A DNA stretch of 64,000 bases from the NCBI GenBank assembly GCA_964404445.1, contig CAYOJW010000004.1, positions 266,930 through 330,929 of the forward strand, given 5' to 3'. This DNA is from UBA2336 sp964404445 (GTDB lineage: Bacteria > Bacteroidota > Bacteroidia > Cytophagales > Cyclobacteriaceae). The stretch's first letter is position 1. The number at the start of each line of letters is the position of its first letter. The position numbers were made by a program, and so were the translations under genes. Positions 25,299 to 33,949 of the stretch are shown here, piece by piece. The notes below the pieces were generated by a model. That model saw nothing but the letters and a program-made list of their open reading frames with translations. It was not told the origin of the DNA and made no database searches.

Positions 25299-26498
25299 AT
25301 GAAGAATGCAATTCTTATGTATATGAGCGCAGTGCTATACACACTGCCTTATGCAGCAAAAGCACAACAACCCACATCGGTCGAAACCCAGAAACCAAAC
25401 GCTGAATATAAACCGGCCTTTGCAGGACAAACCCGCATTGCAGCCGTTACTACCAAAACCCCTTACAAAAGCACGGTGCTGACTACTTCCCTGAAACGGC
25501 CTTGGGGAATTGTTGCCCTGCCCGATGGCAGATTTCTGATTACTGAAAAAGGCGGAACCATACGCATAGTATCGGCCGAGGGAACAATAGGCGAATCCAT
25601 AAAGGGAGTTCCTGCCGTAAACAGTGGCGGCCAGGGCGGGCTGTTAGGCATTACCCTCGATCCTGCGTTCACTAAAAACCGAATGGTGTACTGGTCATTT
25701 TCCGAACCGTTACCGGAAGGAAACGTTACGGCTATTGCCAAAGGCAAATTAGCAGCCGATGAAAAAAGTTTCGAGAATGTAACAGTGATTTACCGGGCTA
25801 TGCCTGCATACAAAGGAACGCTTCATTATGGTGGCCGACTCATCTTCGCGAAAGACGGAAGCCTGTTTATTTCAACAGGCGAACGTTCCGATATAGAAAC
25901 ACGTCCGCAGGCGCAGGATCTCAACTCCGGATTAGGAAAGATCATCCGTATTACAACCGATGGTAAACCGGCAGCGGGTAATCCGTTTATCGGCAAAACA
26001 AATGTGCGACCCGAAGTGTATTCGTACGGACACCGGAATGTGCAGGGCATTGCGTTTCATCCCGTTACCGGGGATTTATGGGAAACAGAATTCGGGCCAC
26101 GCGGTGGCGATGAAATAAACCGTGTAGAAGCCGGTAAAAATTATGGCTGGCCGATTATCACGTATGGAATTGAATACCGGGGCGATAAAATTGGTAATGC
26201 CATCCAACAAAAATCAGGGCTGGAACAACCGGTTTATTATTGGGATCCGGTTATCTCGCCCAGCGGCATAACGTTTTACACGGGCAACGAAATCGCAGAA
26301 TGGAAAAACAACCTGCTCATTACAGCGCTTAGTGGTATGCACATCTGCCGCATTGTAATCGAAAACAATAAAGTAACAGGCGAAGAACGGTTATTGTCTG
26401 ACGAGAACCAGCGTTTCCGCGATATTACACAAGGCATTGACGGGGCATTGTATGCCATTACCGACCAGGGAAGATTATACCGGATCGGGAAAAAATAA
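25299..26498 (+). CDS. PQQ-dependent sugar dehydrogenase (aldose dehydrogenase-like)
   Basis: A 399-aa periplasmic six-bladed beta-propeller of the soluble glucose/aldose dehydrogenase family. Signal peptide 1-23. Conserved blocks are RPWGIVALPDGRFLITEK, GGQGGLLGI, GGRLIFAKDGSLFISTGER, YSYGHRNVQGIAF and WETEFGPRGGDEIN. It oxidises aldose sugars and passes electrons onward. It starts 2 bp after the symporter stop and is followed by a c-type cytochrome, a plausible electron acceptor. Confidence 0.93.
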   Translation: MKNAILMYMSAVLYTLPYAAKAQQPTSVETQKPNAEYKPAFAGQTRIAAVTTKTPYKSTVLTTSLKRPWGIVALPDGRFLITEKGGTIRIVSAEGTIGESIKGVPAVNSGGQGGLLGITLDPAFTKNRMVYWSFSEPLPEGNVTAIAKGKLAADEKSFENVTVIYRAMPAYKGTLHYGGRLIFAKDGSLFISTGERSDIETRPQAQDLNSGLGKIIRITTDGKPAAGNPFIGKTNVRPEVYSYGHRNVQGIAFHPVTGDLWETEFGPRGGDEINRVEAGKNYGWPIITYGIEYRGDKIGNAIQQKSGLEQPVYYWDPVISPSGITFYTGNEIAEWKNNLLITALSGMHICRIVIENNKVTGEERLLSDENQRFRDITQGIDGALYAITDQGRLYRIGKK

Positions 26499-26530
26499 AG
26501 CGTTGGTAAAGTGTTTACTGAACATTATAA

Positions 26531-26923
26531 ATGACTGAACGAATAATACTGTCACTCTTTTCGATTGGTTGCGTTCTGCCATTCCTTCAAACCGACCCAC
26601 TGAAAGAAAGCGTAGCACGGGGTAAATCTGTTTACGAAACAAATTGCATGGCGTGCCACATGACCAATGGTGAGGGGTTAGAAGGTACATTCCCGCCCTT
26701 GGCTAACACCGGCAGGTTAGGGGATAAAGGCAGATTGGTTAAGATTATTTTCAACGGACTGAACGAACCTATTACCGTTAATGGTATCCCATACGAAATG
26801 GAAATGAATCCGGTGCCGCTCAGTAACAAAGAAGTAACCGATGTGCTGAACTACATTTGTAATGCGTGGGGGAATAAAAACCCCATAATCCGCGAAAGCG
26901 AAATCGAACAACTCAAAAAATAG
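26531..26923 (+). CDS. Periplasmic c-type cytochrome (class I)
   Basis: A 130-aa protein with an N-terminal signal peptide and one haem-binding motif CMACH (C39, C42, H43). Downstream methionines in the YEMEMNPVP segment are candidates for the sixth ligand. It lies 32 bp downstream of the sugar dehydrogenase and probably accepts its electrons. Maturation would depend on a Ccm system such as the one at 50836-55775. Confidence 0.9.
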   Translation: MTERIILSLFSIGCVLPFLQTDPLKESVARGKSVYETNCMACHMTNGEGLEGTFPPLANTGRLGDKGRLVKIIFNGLNEPITVNGIPYEMEMNPVPLSNKEVTDVLNYICNAWGNKNPIIRESEIEQLKK

Positions 26924-26940
26924 GCTGTCTCAAAAGTATT

Positions 26941-27018
26941 ACGTCACATCGAACGCAGTGAGATGTCCCGGTTTTAAGTGCTAATTGACGGGATGTCTCA
27001 CTGCGTTCGACATGACGT
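26941..27018. repeat. Long imperfect inverted repeat (30-bp arms)
   Basis: The arm at 26941-26970 and the arm at 26989-27018 are inverted copies matching at 26 of 30 positions, with an 18-bp spacer. Each arm contains ATCGAACGCAGTGAGATGTC or a close variant. The sequence just before it (CTGTCTCAAAAG) is also a recurring flank in Bacteroidota intergenic repeats. It follows the cytochrome gene and could act as a transcription barrier, but it lacks a T-run. Confidence 0.75.
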
Positions 27019-27034
27019 GGTTTATATATAAGGA

Positions 27035-27062
27035 AAGGGCCGCCCCTTGCGAGGCGACCCTT
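27035..27062 (-). terminator. GC-rich hairpin downstream of the 84-aa gene
   Basis: On the minus strand AAGGGTCGCC pairs with GGCGGCCCTT (one G-U pair) around an 8-nt loop. It lies about 40 bp beyond the stop of the 84-aa ORF. The T-rich tail is weak, so it may be a weak terminator or part of the neighbouring repeat. Confidence 0.45.
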
Positions 27063-27102
27063 AACCCGATTAAAACCAACCCCACGTTGGTTGCCGACAG
27101 AA

Positions 27103-27357
27103 TCAGTTGATGATCGCTGACTCCTGTATCTTGGTATGTTTAAAATCTGTTTTTGTATTATCGCTGCTTACGCGGATGGTGTATGAGCCGTATGGTAAAT
27201 CGTAAAATGCAAGAACTGGTTGTTTAACCTTATCTAAACCAACCAAAGCCGCGGTCTGTTTTTTTGAATGTTGAGATGGCTCGGGTGCTGCAAACAGCAT
27301 TGATGCGATCACCATCAGGGCAACAATCAGTAGGAAGATTTTTACAAACGTTTTCAT
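27103..27357 (-). CDS. Small exported hypothetical protein
   Basis: An 84-aa protein with a clear signal peptide (KIFLLIVALMVIASMLFAA, residues 6-24) and a mature part of about 60 residues. The mature part contains PVLAFYDLPYGSYTIRVSSD, which reads like one beta-hairpin of an Ig-like or carboxypeptidase-regulatory-like fold. I do not recognise a named family. Confidence 0.6.
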   Translation of the reverse strand: MKTFVKIFLLIVALMVIASMLFAAPEPSQHSKKQTAALVGLDKVKQPVLAFYDLPYGSYTIRVSSDNTKTDFKHTKIQESAIIN

Positions 27358-27486
27358 GGTTTGTGTTTTTTACCGGTTGTGCCAATGCCATGCCGCTCGG
27401 TAAAACACTTAAAAAATGAAAATTTCGAGGGTGGTGAGCCCGAAAATTCCGTTTTTGGGAACGCCTGATCTCGATTTGAAAAATCC

Positions 27487-27828
27487 TTACATCAGCTCAA
27501 CCGAAGGATCCCAATACTTTTCGTTGAAATCAACAACCTTATCGTTAACAACCTTTATTTTTTCTTTCGCTAACAGTTGTTGCATACGCGATGGCGGTGT
27601 AAAGTGCATTTTACCCGTAAGCAAACCATTGCGGTTTACAACCCGGTGCGCAGGCACATTGGCAGGGCAGCCGTTTAACGCCCAGCCAACCATGCGCGAA
27701 CTCATTTTTGCACCCAAATAGTTGGCAATAGCACCATAATTGGTAACGCGCCCTTTCGGGATAAGGCGCACCACATCATATACATCGTCAAAAAAATTAG
27801 GTTTATCTGCTTTTTTACTACCTGCCAT
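27487..27828 (-). CDS. MGMT-family alkyltransferase-like protein (ATL)
   Basis: A 113-aa protein with the DNA-binding domain of O6-alkylguanine-DNA methyltransferase (VTNYGAIANYLG and MVGWALNGCP). The catalytic PCHRV motif reads PAHRVV, so the acceptor cysteine is alanine (A60). Such alkyltransferase-like proteins bind alkylated guanine and hand it to nucleotide-excision repair rather than repairing it directly. Another cysteine (C54) is nearby but not in the active-site position. Confidence 0.9.
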   Translation of the reverse strand: MAGSKKADKPNFFDDVYDVVRLIPKGRVTNYGAIANYLGAKMSSRMVGWALNGCPANVPAHRVVNRNGLLTGKMHFTPPSRMQQLLAKEKIKVVNDKVVDFNEKYWDPSVELM

Positions 27829-27876
27829 AAATCAAGTCGTTGATCTTGCTAAATTTACGATCTTGTTTTAGAAAGC

Positions 27877-29424
27877 ATGCTGAGGAAACCACTCTTTTTA
27901 TTTGTCCTGATCATTTGTGCCTTTGTTGCGCAGGCACAATCGGGGTATGATCTCATTCTGCCCGACTCAACCGGTTGGAATATCCTAAAAGAAGGTCGTA
28001 CGCTGTCTTTTAAAGTAAAGGCTACCGATGCCGGGAAATTGCATTTTTTCTCGATCGAAAACACCGATAAACTACCAATACAGTTCGATTCGTTAGGGAA
28101 TTTTTCATGGACGTTATCGTACGATCTGGTTGACCGCTTAGAACAGAAAAAAGATTTCGTAATTGTTTTTCAGGCCAACTGGAAAGACGGCAGGCGCGCC
28201 CGCGAAGCCGTAACCTTTACTGTACACCATACCAACCGTGCACCGGTTGTAGAAGAACTGCCAATTTTATACGTTAAGCAATCGACCTATAACAGCTATC
28301 AGGTACCTACCGATTATGTTTCGGATCCCGATGGCGACCCGGTTGTTTTTAAAACAATACCAACACAAATGCCCGAAGGGTCAAGCCTTTCTTCGCAAGG
28401 ACAATTTTCGTGGACTCCCTCGCGCAGTCAGTTTAATGCGTTGCGCAACAACCCGCTTACGCTTGAGTTTATTGTTCAGGATCAGCCCGACAAGACCGAA
28501 ACAAAAGGCAAACTTCGTATTGCACAAACCCAGTTAGACCTGCCGCCCGAATTACAAATCGTGCCCGGTGATTCCGTTTTCTCGGTCAAAGAAGACGAAA
28601 CCCTGAACCTGAAAATATATATCTCTGATCCGAACGGTGACGACAACGTTCGCAGTGCGGGTTTCATCCCGTCTGATTTACGCATACCCGCCAGCACGTT
28701 AAAAGAAAATACTCCGTTACAATACGAATTTATCTGGCGGCCGCCTTACAGCTTTGTTGAAGATACCCAGAAACAACTGCCCATTGAGATAACCTTCTTC
28801 GCATTAGACAAATCGAACAACCGTGTTCAGCGGAAAATCACCGTTACCGTTCACGATGCCGAAAACATGATCGAAAAAGATGCGCTCCAGTATCAGAAAT
28901 ACAAAAGTAACTTAGTTAACGCATTGTTGCTTATCCGCGACCTGGACGACAACCAGAAGAAGATGAACGATGAATACAAAAAAGCACGTAAAGGGAAAAA
29001 GCACCGTTCTATCATAAACGCATCGTTAGGTGCCGTTACCGGGATCAGCCCGGTGGCCTTTCAGGACGAACCCCAGGCTCAAAAAATTGTTCCCGCAGTT
29101 GGAGGGACTACCGTACTCACATTAGGTACATTAGAAGCAACCGAAGTTATTGGCAAATCGAAAGATGCCATCATGGAAAAAATTAAAATCACCATCGACA
29201 TCCGAAACAAAATACAAAGCAGTGGTGATGAGTTTGCCCGTAAATACAGTTTAAAATCAGCCCGCAGAAGTACCGACTTCGACAAAGACATCGACAAGCT
29301 GCGCAGTGTGCTTAGCGACCAGCGTCTTGTATTGCTTGAATTAGACGCCTACCGTAAAACCCAACCGAAAGTAAGCGACAAGGATGTCAAGAAAGTATTT
29401 ATCGACTTTGCCGAAGAAAATTAA
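27877..29424 (+). CDS. Exported protein with Ig/cadherin-like repeats
   Basis: A 515-aa protein with a signal peptide (1-21, ending AQAQ). Three or so beta-sandwich repeats span about 25-340. Each carries a YVSDPDGDPV- or ISDPNGDDN-type Asp-rich loop and a FSWTPS segment, as in putative Ig (He_PIG-like) domains. The C-terminal 170 residues are Lys/Asp-rich and mostly helical. It is probably secreted or surface-attached; no catalytic motif is seen. Confidence 0.75.
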   Translation: MLRKPLFLFVLIICAFVAQAQSGYDLILPDSTGWNILKEGRTLSFKVKATDAGKLHFFSIENTDKLPIQFDSLGNFSWTLSYDLVDRLEQKKDFVIVFQANWKDGRRAREAVTFTVHHTNRAPVVEELPILYVKQSTYNSYQVPTDYVSDPDGDPVVFKTIPTQMPEGSSLSSQGQFSWTPSRSQFNALRNNPLTLEFIVQDQPDKTETKGKLRIAQTQLDLPPELQIVPGDSVFSVKEDETLNLKIYISDPNGDDNVRSAGFIPSDLRIPASTLKENTPLQYEFIWRPPYSFVEDTQKQLPIEITFFALDKSNNRVQRKITVTVHDAENMIEKDALQYQKYKSNLVNALLLIRDLDDNQKKMNDEYKKARKGKKHRSIINASLGAVTGISPVAFQDEPQAQKIVPAVGGTTVLTLGTLEATEVIGKSKDAIMEKIKITIDIRNKIQSSGDEFARKYSLKSARRSTDFDKDIDKLRSVLSDQRLVLLELDAYRKTQPKVSDKDVKKVFIDFAEEN

Positions 29425-29443
29425 GGCTAAGTTCATGCCCGGC

Positions 29444-29474
29444 TTTGCAGGATTAGTTTAAAAATCTACATTTG
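29444..29474 (+). promoter_or_regulatory. tRNA-Ser promoter
   Basis: TTTG (29444-29447), a 19-bp spacer, and TACATTTG (29467-29474) match both boxes of the Bacteroidota housekeeping consensus exactly. The -7 box ends 23 bp before the tRNA. Confidence 0.8.
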
Positions 29475-29497
29475 CATCCCGTTCGGCAAAAAAATAC

Positions 29498-29582
29498 AGA
29501 GGAGTGGCAGAGCGGTCGAATGCGGCGGTCTTGAAAACCGTTGAACCGCAAGGTTCCGGGGGTTCGAATCCCTCCTCCTCTG
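29498..29582 (+). tRNA. tRNA-Ser (anticodon TGA)
   Basis: An 85-nt class II tRNA. The acceptor stem AGAGGAG pairs with CTCCTCT; discriminator base G is at 29582. The anticodon loop CTTGAAA places TGA at 29532-29534, reading UCA codons. A long variable arm (TGAACCGCAAGGTTCCG) and a T-loop TTCGAAT complete it. The 3' CCA is not encoded. Confidence 0.96.
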
Positions 29583-29594
29583 CAAGTAAAAGTC

Positions 29595-29630
29595 AAAACC
29601 CTGAATTCGTAATGAACTCAGGGTTTTTTT
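29595..29630 (+). terminator. Intrinsic terminator after tRNA-Ser
   Basis: AAAACCCTGA (29595-29604) pairs with TCAGGGTTTT (29618-29627), followed by a T-run. It lies 13 bp after the tRNA; the A-run on the left lets it also terminate glmM reading from the other side. Confidence 0.88.
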
Positions 29631-29659
29631 ATGCTCGTCAAATTAATTTAATCACGGTA

Positions 29660-31045
29660 TTAGAGGATAGCCTGAATATCGCTGATCATGCGCTGCGCGA
29701 GTGCATCGGCTTTTTTCTCATTTTGCGATTCGGCATAAATGCGGATGATCGGTTCGGTATTTGACTTGCGCAGGTGCACCCACTCTTTTTTGGCTTCAAA
29801 ATCGATCTTCACTCCGTCAATAGTGTTCGTTTTTTCGTTTGCATACTTCGCTTTCACCTGCTCCAACACCGTATCGACATTGATCTCAGGCGTAAGCTCA
29901 ATCTTGTTTTTAGAAATAAAATATTCCGGGTAAGTTTTCCGTAGCTCCGAAACTTTCATTTTCTTTTTAGCCAGGTGCGTTAAAAACAAGGCAATGCCGA
30001 TCATGGCATCACGCCCGTAATGTAAATCCGGAACAATAATGCCCCCGTTACCTTCACCGCCAATCACGGCTTTGGTTTCTTTCATGGCCGTTACCACATT
30101 CACCTCGCCTACTGCGGCAGCGGTATAGTTTCCTCCGGCTTTTTCGGTTACATCGCGCAAAGCCCGTGTAGATGATAAATTAGAAACGGTATTACCCTTT
30201 TTCTTACTCAACACATAATCGGCAACAGACACTAACGTATATTCTTCGCCAAACGGTTTGCCGTCTTCGCGGATCAATGCCAGCCGGTCAACATCCGGGT
30301 CAACCACAATACCAAGATGGCATTTTTCTTTTTTCACCACGCTACTGATCTTCTTCAGATTTTCAGGCAGTGGCTCGGGGTTATGCGGAAATTTTCCGTT
30401 TGGTTCGCAATACAGCTTAATAACTTTTTTTACACCCAATGCTTTTAACAACAGCGGAATGGCAACGCCACCGGTTGAGTTTACCGCGTCAACAGCAATT
30501 TTAAAGTTTGCTTTTTTAATCGCGGCCATATCCACCAATTTATGTTTTAAAATCAGGCCGATGTGTTTTTGCATATACGTATCGTTGTACGAATACTTAC
30601 CTAATTGTTCTACCGGTGCGAAATCAAAATCTTCCGCTTCGGCAATCGACAATACTTTTTGACCATCGGCAGCCGAAATAAACTCGCCTTTGGCATTTAA
30701 AAGTTTTAGGGCATTCCACTGGCCTGGATTATGACTGGCCGTGAGGATGATCCCGCCAACCGCTTTTTCTAATGGTACGGCAATTTCAACCGTAGGCGTG
30801 GTGGACAACCCAAGATCAACCACATCAATGCCCAAACCCTGTAAGGTTGAACACACCAACGCGCTCACCATTTCGCCTGAGATGCGCGCATCACGACCGA
30901 TTACAATTTTTGTTTTACCACTTTTTTGTTTGAGCAATGTGCCAAAAGCCGCTGCAAATTTTACCACATCCACGGGCGTAAGGTTATCGCCTGTTTTACC
31001 GCCTATCGTACCACGGATTCCCGAAATTGATTTAATTAATGTCAC
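29660..31045 (-). CDS. glmM: Phosphoglucosamine mutase
   Basis: A 461-aa phosphohexomutase making glucosamine-1-phosphate for peptidoglycan. The active-site serine is in LTASHNPGQWN (S104); metal-binding DPDVDRLAL and sugar-binding GGEGNGGI follow; the phosphate-binding C-terminal loop is RKSNTEPIIRIYAE. The family also includes phosphomannomutases, so the substrate is somewhat uncertain. A TATCTTTG -7 box lies upstream on the minus strand (31079-31072). Confidence 0.9.
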   Translation of the reverse strand: MTLIKSISGIRGTIGGKTGDNLTPVDVVKFAAAFGTLLKQKSGKTKIVIGRDARISGEMVSALVCSTLQGLGIDVVDLGLSTTPTVEIAVPLEKAVGGIILTASHNPGQWNALKLLNAKGEFISAADGQKVLSIAEAEDFDFAPVEQLGKYSYNDTYMQKHIGLILKHKLVDMAAIKKANFKIAVDAVNSTGGVAIPLLLKALGVKKVIKLYCEPNGKFPHNPEPLPENLKKISSVVKKEKCHLGIVVDPDVDRLALIREDGKPFGEEYTLVSVADYVLSKKKGNTVSNLSSTRALRDVTEKAGGNYTAAAVGEVNVVTAMKETKAVIGGEGNGGIIVPDLHYGRDAMIGIALFLTHLAKKKMKVSELRKTYPEYFISKNKIELTPEINVDTVLEQVKAKYANEKTNTIDGVKIDFEAKKEWVHLRKSNTEPIIRIYAESQNEKKADALAQRMISDIQAIL

Positions 31046-31157
31046 AACGTTGATTTATAAAAGTACAGTGGCAAAGATAGCAATGTTCAGGCGCAAGTAC
31101 ATAAATACCTGTTTTTGTCAGCCAACAGCCGTACCTTGCGTACAGATTTTGATACCG

Positions 31158-31949
31158 ATGAAAAAACCGTTCTCACAACCCGACCCCAACCGCGCACAAA
31201 AACTTCAGGCGTTCGACCGCCTGTTAACTGTAATGAACGAATTACGCGAAAACTGTCCGTGGGATAAAAAACAAACATTAGAAAGCCTGCGCCACCTTAC
31301 CATCGAAGAAACGTACGAACTTTCGGATGCTATTGTAGAAGGTAACCTGAACGAAGTAAAAAAAGAATTGGGCGACCTCATGCTGCACAATGTATTTTAC
31401 GCGCGCATCGCCTCCGAACAAAATGCTTTTGACATAGCCGATGTGCTGAACGCCATTTGCGATAAACTGATCGAACGCCATCCGCACATTTACAGCGATG
31501 TGGTAGCCGAAGACGAAGCCACGGTAAAAGCCAACTGGGAAAAAATAAAATTAAAAACCGGCAACAAATCGGTTTTGGAAGGCGTGCCCAAATCGTTGCC
31601 GGCATTGGTCAAGGCCATTCGCATACAAGACAAAGCCCGTGGTGTCGGGTTCGACTGGGAAAAGAAAGAACAAGTGTGGGAAAAAGTGGAAGAAGAAATG
31701 CAGGAGTTTAAAGCCGAAGCCGGTAACAAAGAAAAAGCCATGGCCGAATTTGGCGACCTGTTGTTTTCGTTGGTGAACTATGCCCGGTTTATCGGTATCG
31801 ATCCCGAAGAAGCATTGGAGCGTACCAATAAAAAATTCATTAAACGTTTTCAGTACCTCGAAACCGAGTCGGCCAAAGACGGAAAAACTATGGGCGAAAT
31901 GACCTTAGCCGAAATGGATGCATATTGGAACAAAGCAAAAACGTTATGA
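31158..31949 (+). CDS. mazG: Nucleoside triphosphate pyrophosphohydrolase MazG
   Basis: A 263-aa all-alpha NTP pyrophosphatase. ATG 31158 (MKKPFSQPDPN) is chosen; the frame is open far upstream across the glmM promoter region but that part is not MazG-like. Two MazG repeats are seen: NCPWDKKQTLESLRHLTIEE with EETYELSDAI and KKELGDLM, then EEEMQEFKAE with AEFGDLLFSLVNYAR. Its last codons overlap the SdpI-like gene (ATGA). Confidence 0.95.
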   Translation: MKKPFSQPDPNRAQKLQAFDRLLTVMNELRENCPWDKKQTLESLRHLTIEETYELSDAIVEGNLNEVKKELGDLMLHNVFYARIASEQNAFDIADVLNAICDKLIERHPHIYSDVVAEDEATVKANWEKIKLKTGNKSVLEGVPKSLPALVKAIRIQDKARGVGFDWEKKEQVWEKVEEEMQEFKAEAGNKEKAMAEFGDLLFSLVNYARFIGIDPEEALERTNKKFIKRFQYLETESAKDGKTMGEMTLAEMDAYWNKAKTL

Positions 31950-32278
31950 CCGATATTTTAACCCTACACGTAACGGTAGCCACTGTATTATTAGCCGCTT
32001 CGCTGATGATGAAAATATGGACGCCCAAAAAAATAAACCATGTTTACGGCTACCGTACACCCCGGTCGATGAAAAGCCAGCGCAACTGGGAAATTGCCAA
32101 CACGTACGGTGCCGATTTAATGATGTGGGCGGGCATTACCAACGTACCGGTTCACTTACTCAGCTACTTCTTCGTAGGTGGCGAAACCTCTCTTTATATT
32201 CCGTTGGTTTATTTTCTCGGTTTTCTTGCTGTTTCATTTTTTTTGGTAGAAAGACGTTTAAAGGAGTCGGGCGATTAA
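31946..32278 (+). CDS. SdpI-family small membrane protein
   Basis: A 110-aa protein starting at ATG 31946, which overlaps the mazG stop by 4 bp. It has three hydrophobic helices. The motif YGYRTPRSMKSQRNWEIAN between the first and second is the hallmark of the SdpI/YhfL family (immunity to SdpC toxin in Bacillus; role elsewhere unknown). Confidence 0.85.
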   Translation: MTDILTLHVTVATVLLAASLMMKIWTPKKINHVYGYRTPRSMKSQRNWEIANTYGADLMMWAGITNVPVHLLSYFFVGGETSLYIPLVYFLGFLAVSFFLVERRLKESGD

Positions 32279-32390
32279 ACCGGGGCGAAAAAGCAATGGC
32301 CAGCGCCAGTTTTGAATACTCCATGCGGTTAAAAAAATAAAAAAATCATTTTTCGGCATACCGTCCGATAAAAAAACTATCGGTTAAAAC

Positions 32391-32398
32391 TATCTTTG
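32391..32398 (+). promoter_or_regulatory. -7 box immediately ahead of glycyl-tRNA synthetase
   Basis: TATCTTTG matches TAnnTTTG and ends only 6 bp before the ATG at 32405, which implies a leaderless or very short 5' leader. No -33 TTTG is seen at standard spacing. Confidence 0.45.
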
Positions 32399-32404
32399 CA
32401 CCTT

Positions 32405-33946
32405 ATGGCGAATACAGAAGACAACCTTTTTAAGAACGTGATTGCCCATGCTAAAGAGTACGGGTTTATTTTTCAGAGCAGCGAGATTTACGATGGCCTG
32501 AGTGCCGTGTACGACTACGGGCAAAACGGAGCCGAACTCAAGAATAATATTAAAGAATATTGGTGGAAGTTTATGACCATGCTCCACGACAACATCGTGG
32601 GCATCGACTCGGCCATTTTTATGCACCCTACCATTTGGAAAGCCAGCGGCCACGTAGATGCCTTTAACGATCCAATGATCGACAACAAAGATTCCAAAAA
32701 ACGGTACCGTGCCGATGTGTTGGTAGAAGACGCCATCGCGAAGCTGGAAGATAAAATTGAGAAAGAAGTTGACAAGGCTGCCAAGCGTTTCGAAAATTTT
32801 GACCGCGCCATGTTCGTAACTACGAATGGACGTGTGGTAGAATACCAGAAAAAAATTGATGAGGCCAACACACGCATGAAAGATGCGTTGAGCAGTAGCG
32901 ACATGGCCGCAATGAAACAGTTGATCATTGACCTGGAAATTGCTGATCCTGTTTCCGGCACTAAAAACTGGACAGACGTACGTCAGTTTAATTTAATGTT
33001 CTCAACCGAAATGGGTTCGCTGGCCGAAGACACCAACAAAATTTATTTACGTCCGGAAACGGCACAAGGTATTTTCGTAAACTTTTTAAATGTCCAAAAA
33101 ACCGGTCGCATGAAAATTCCGTTTGGGATTGCTCAAATCGGTAAAGCATTCCGCAACGAAATTGTAGCACGCCAGTTCATTTTCCGCATGCGTGAGTTCG
33201 AGCAAATGGAAATGCAGTTCTTCGTAAAACCGGGCGAAGAAATGAAGTGGTACGAATACTGGAAAGAAAAACGATTGAAATGGCACCAAGCCTTAGGATT
33301 AGGTACCGAAAACTATCGCTACCACGATCACTTAAACTTAGCGCATTATGCCAACGCAGCCTGCGATATTCAGTTTAATTTCCCGTTTGGATTTAAAGAG
33401 TTAGAAGGCATTCACAGTCGTACCGATTTCGATTTAAAGAGCCACGAAAAATTCTCAGGCAAAAAACTTCAATACTTCGATCCCGAAGCCAACCAAAACT
33501 ACATTCCGTATGTTGTGGAAACCTCCGTTGGATTAGACCGGATGTTCCTGTCCATTTTGGCTTCGTCTTACAAAGAAGAAAAATTAGAAGACGGCAGCGA
33601 GCGTGTTGTGTTAAAAATACCGGCCCCGTTGGCTCCGCACAAAGTGGCCATCCTTCCGTTGATGAAAAAAGACGGTCTGCCCGAAAAAGCACAGGCTATC
33701 ATGGACAACCTCAAGTTTGATGTGCGTTGTTTTTACGAAGAAAAAGATGCCATCGGCAAACGTTACCGCAGGCAGGATGCCATCGGTACACCGTATTGCA
33801 TTACCATCGATCACCAAACCTTAGAAGATAATACCGTTACCATCCGCGACCGCGACACCATGAAACAAGAACGTGTGCACGCAAACGAGCTCAATGCGCG
33901 GTTATCGGCAGCGTGTTCGATCAATAATTTATTGAAACAACTTTAA
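32405..33946 (+). CDS. glyS: Glycyl-tRNA synthetase (single-chain)
   Basis: A 513-aa class II synthetase of the alpha2 (eukaryote/archaea-like) type used by Bacteroidota. ATG 32405 (MANTEDNLFKN) is preferred over a TTG three codons upstream. Visible are motif 2 (FRNEIVARQFIFRMREFEQMEM), YLRPETAQGIFVNF, and motif 3 with SVGLDRMFLSIL; the anticodon-binding domain is at the C-terminus (APHKVAILPL). Confidence 0.96.
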   Translation: MANTEDNLFKNVIAHAKEYGFIFQSSEIYDGLSAVYDYGQNGAELKNNIKEYWWKFMTMLHDNIVGIDSAIFMHPTIWKASGHVDAFNDPMIDNKDSKKRYRADVLVEDAIAKLEDKIEKEVDKAAKRFENFDRAMFVTTNGRVVEYQKKIDEANTRMKDALSSSDMAAMKQLIIDLEIADPVSGTKNWTDVRQFNLMFSTEMGSLAEDTNKIYLRPETAQGIFVNFLNVQKTGRMKIPFGIAQIGKAFRNEIVARQFIFRMREFEQMEMQFFVKPGEEMKWYEYWKEKRLKWHQALGLGTENYRYHDHLNLAHYANAACDIQFNFPFGFKELEGIHSRTDFDLKSHEKFSGKKLQYFDPEANQNYIPYVVETSVGLDRMFLSILASSYKEEKLEDGSERVVLKIPAPLAPHKVAILPLMKKDGLPEKAQAIMDNLKFDVRCFYEEKDAIGKRYRRQDAIGTPYCITIDHQTLEDNTVTIRDRDTMKQERVHANELNARLSAACSINNLLKQL

Positions 33947-33949
33947 TGC

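Noticed and set aside
30741..31157. Long N-terminal extension of the mazG reading frame
   Set aside because: It runs antisense across the glmM start and promoter and has no MazG-like residues; the ATG at 31158 gives the normal MazG N-terminus.
32294..32340. Possible gene-tail relic (frame ending FEYSMRLKK then stop) between the SdpI-like gene and glyS
   Set aside because: It reads like a protein end but matches no neighbouring gene, unlike the dgt and ABC relics; too short to support.
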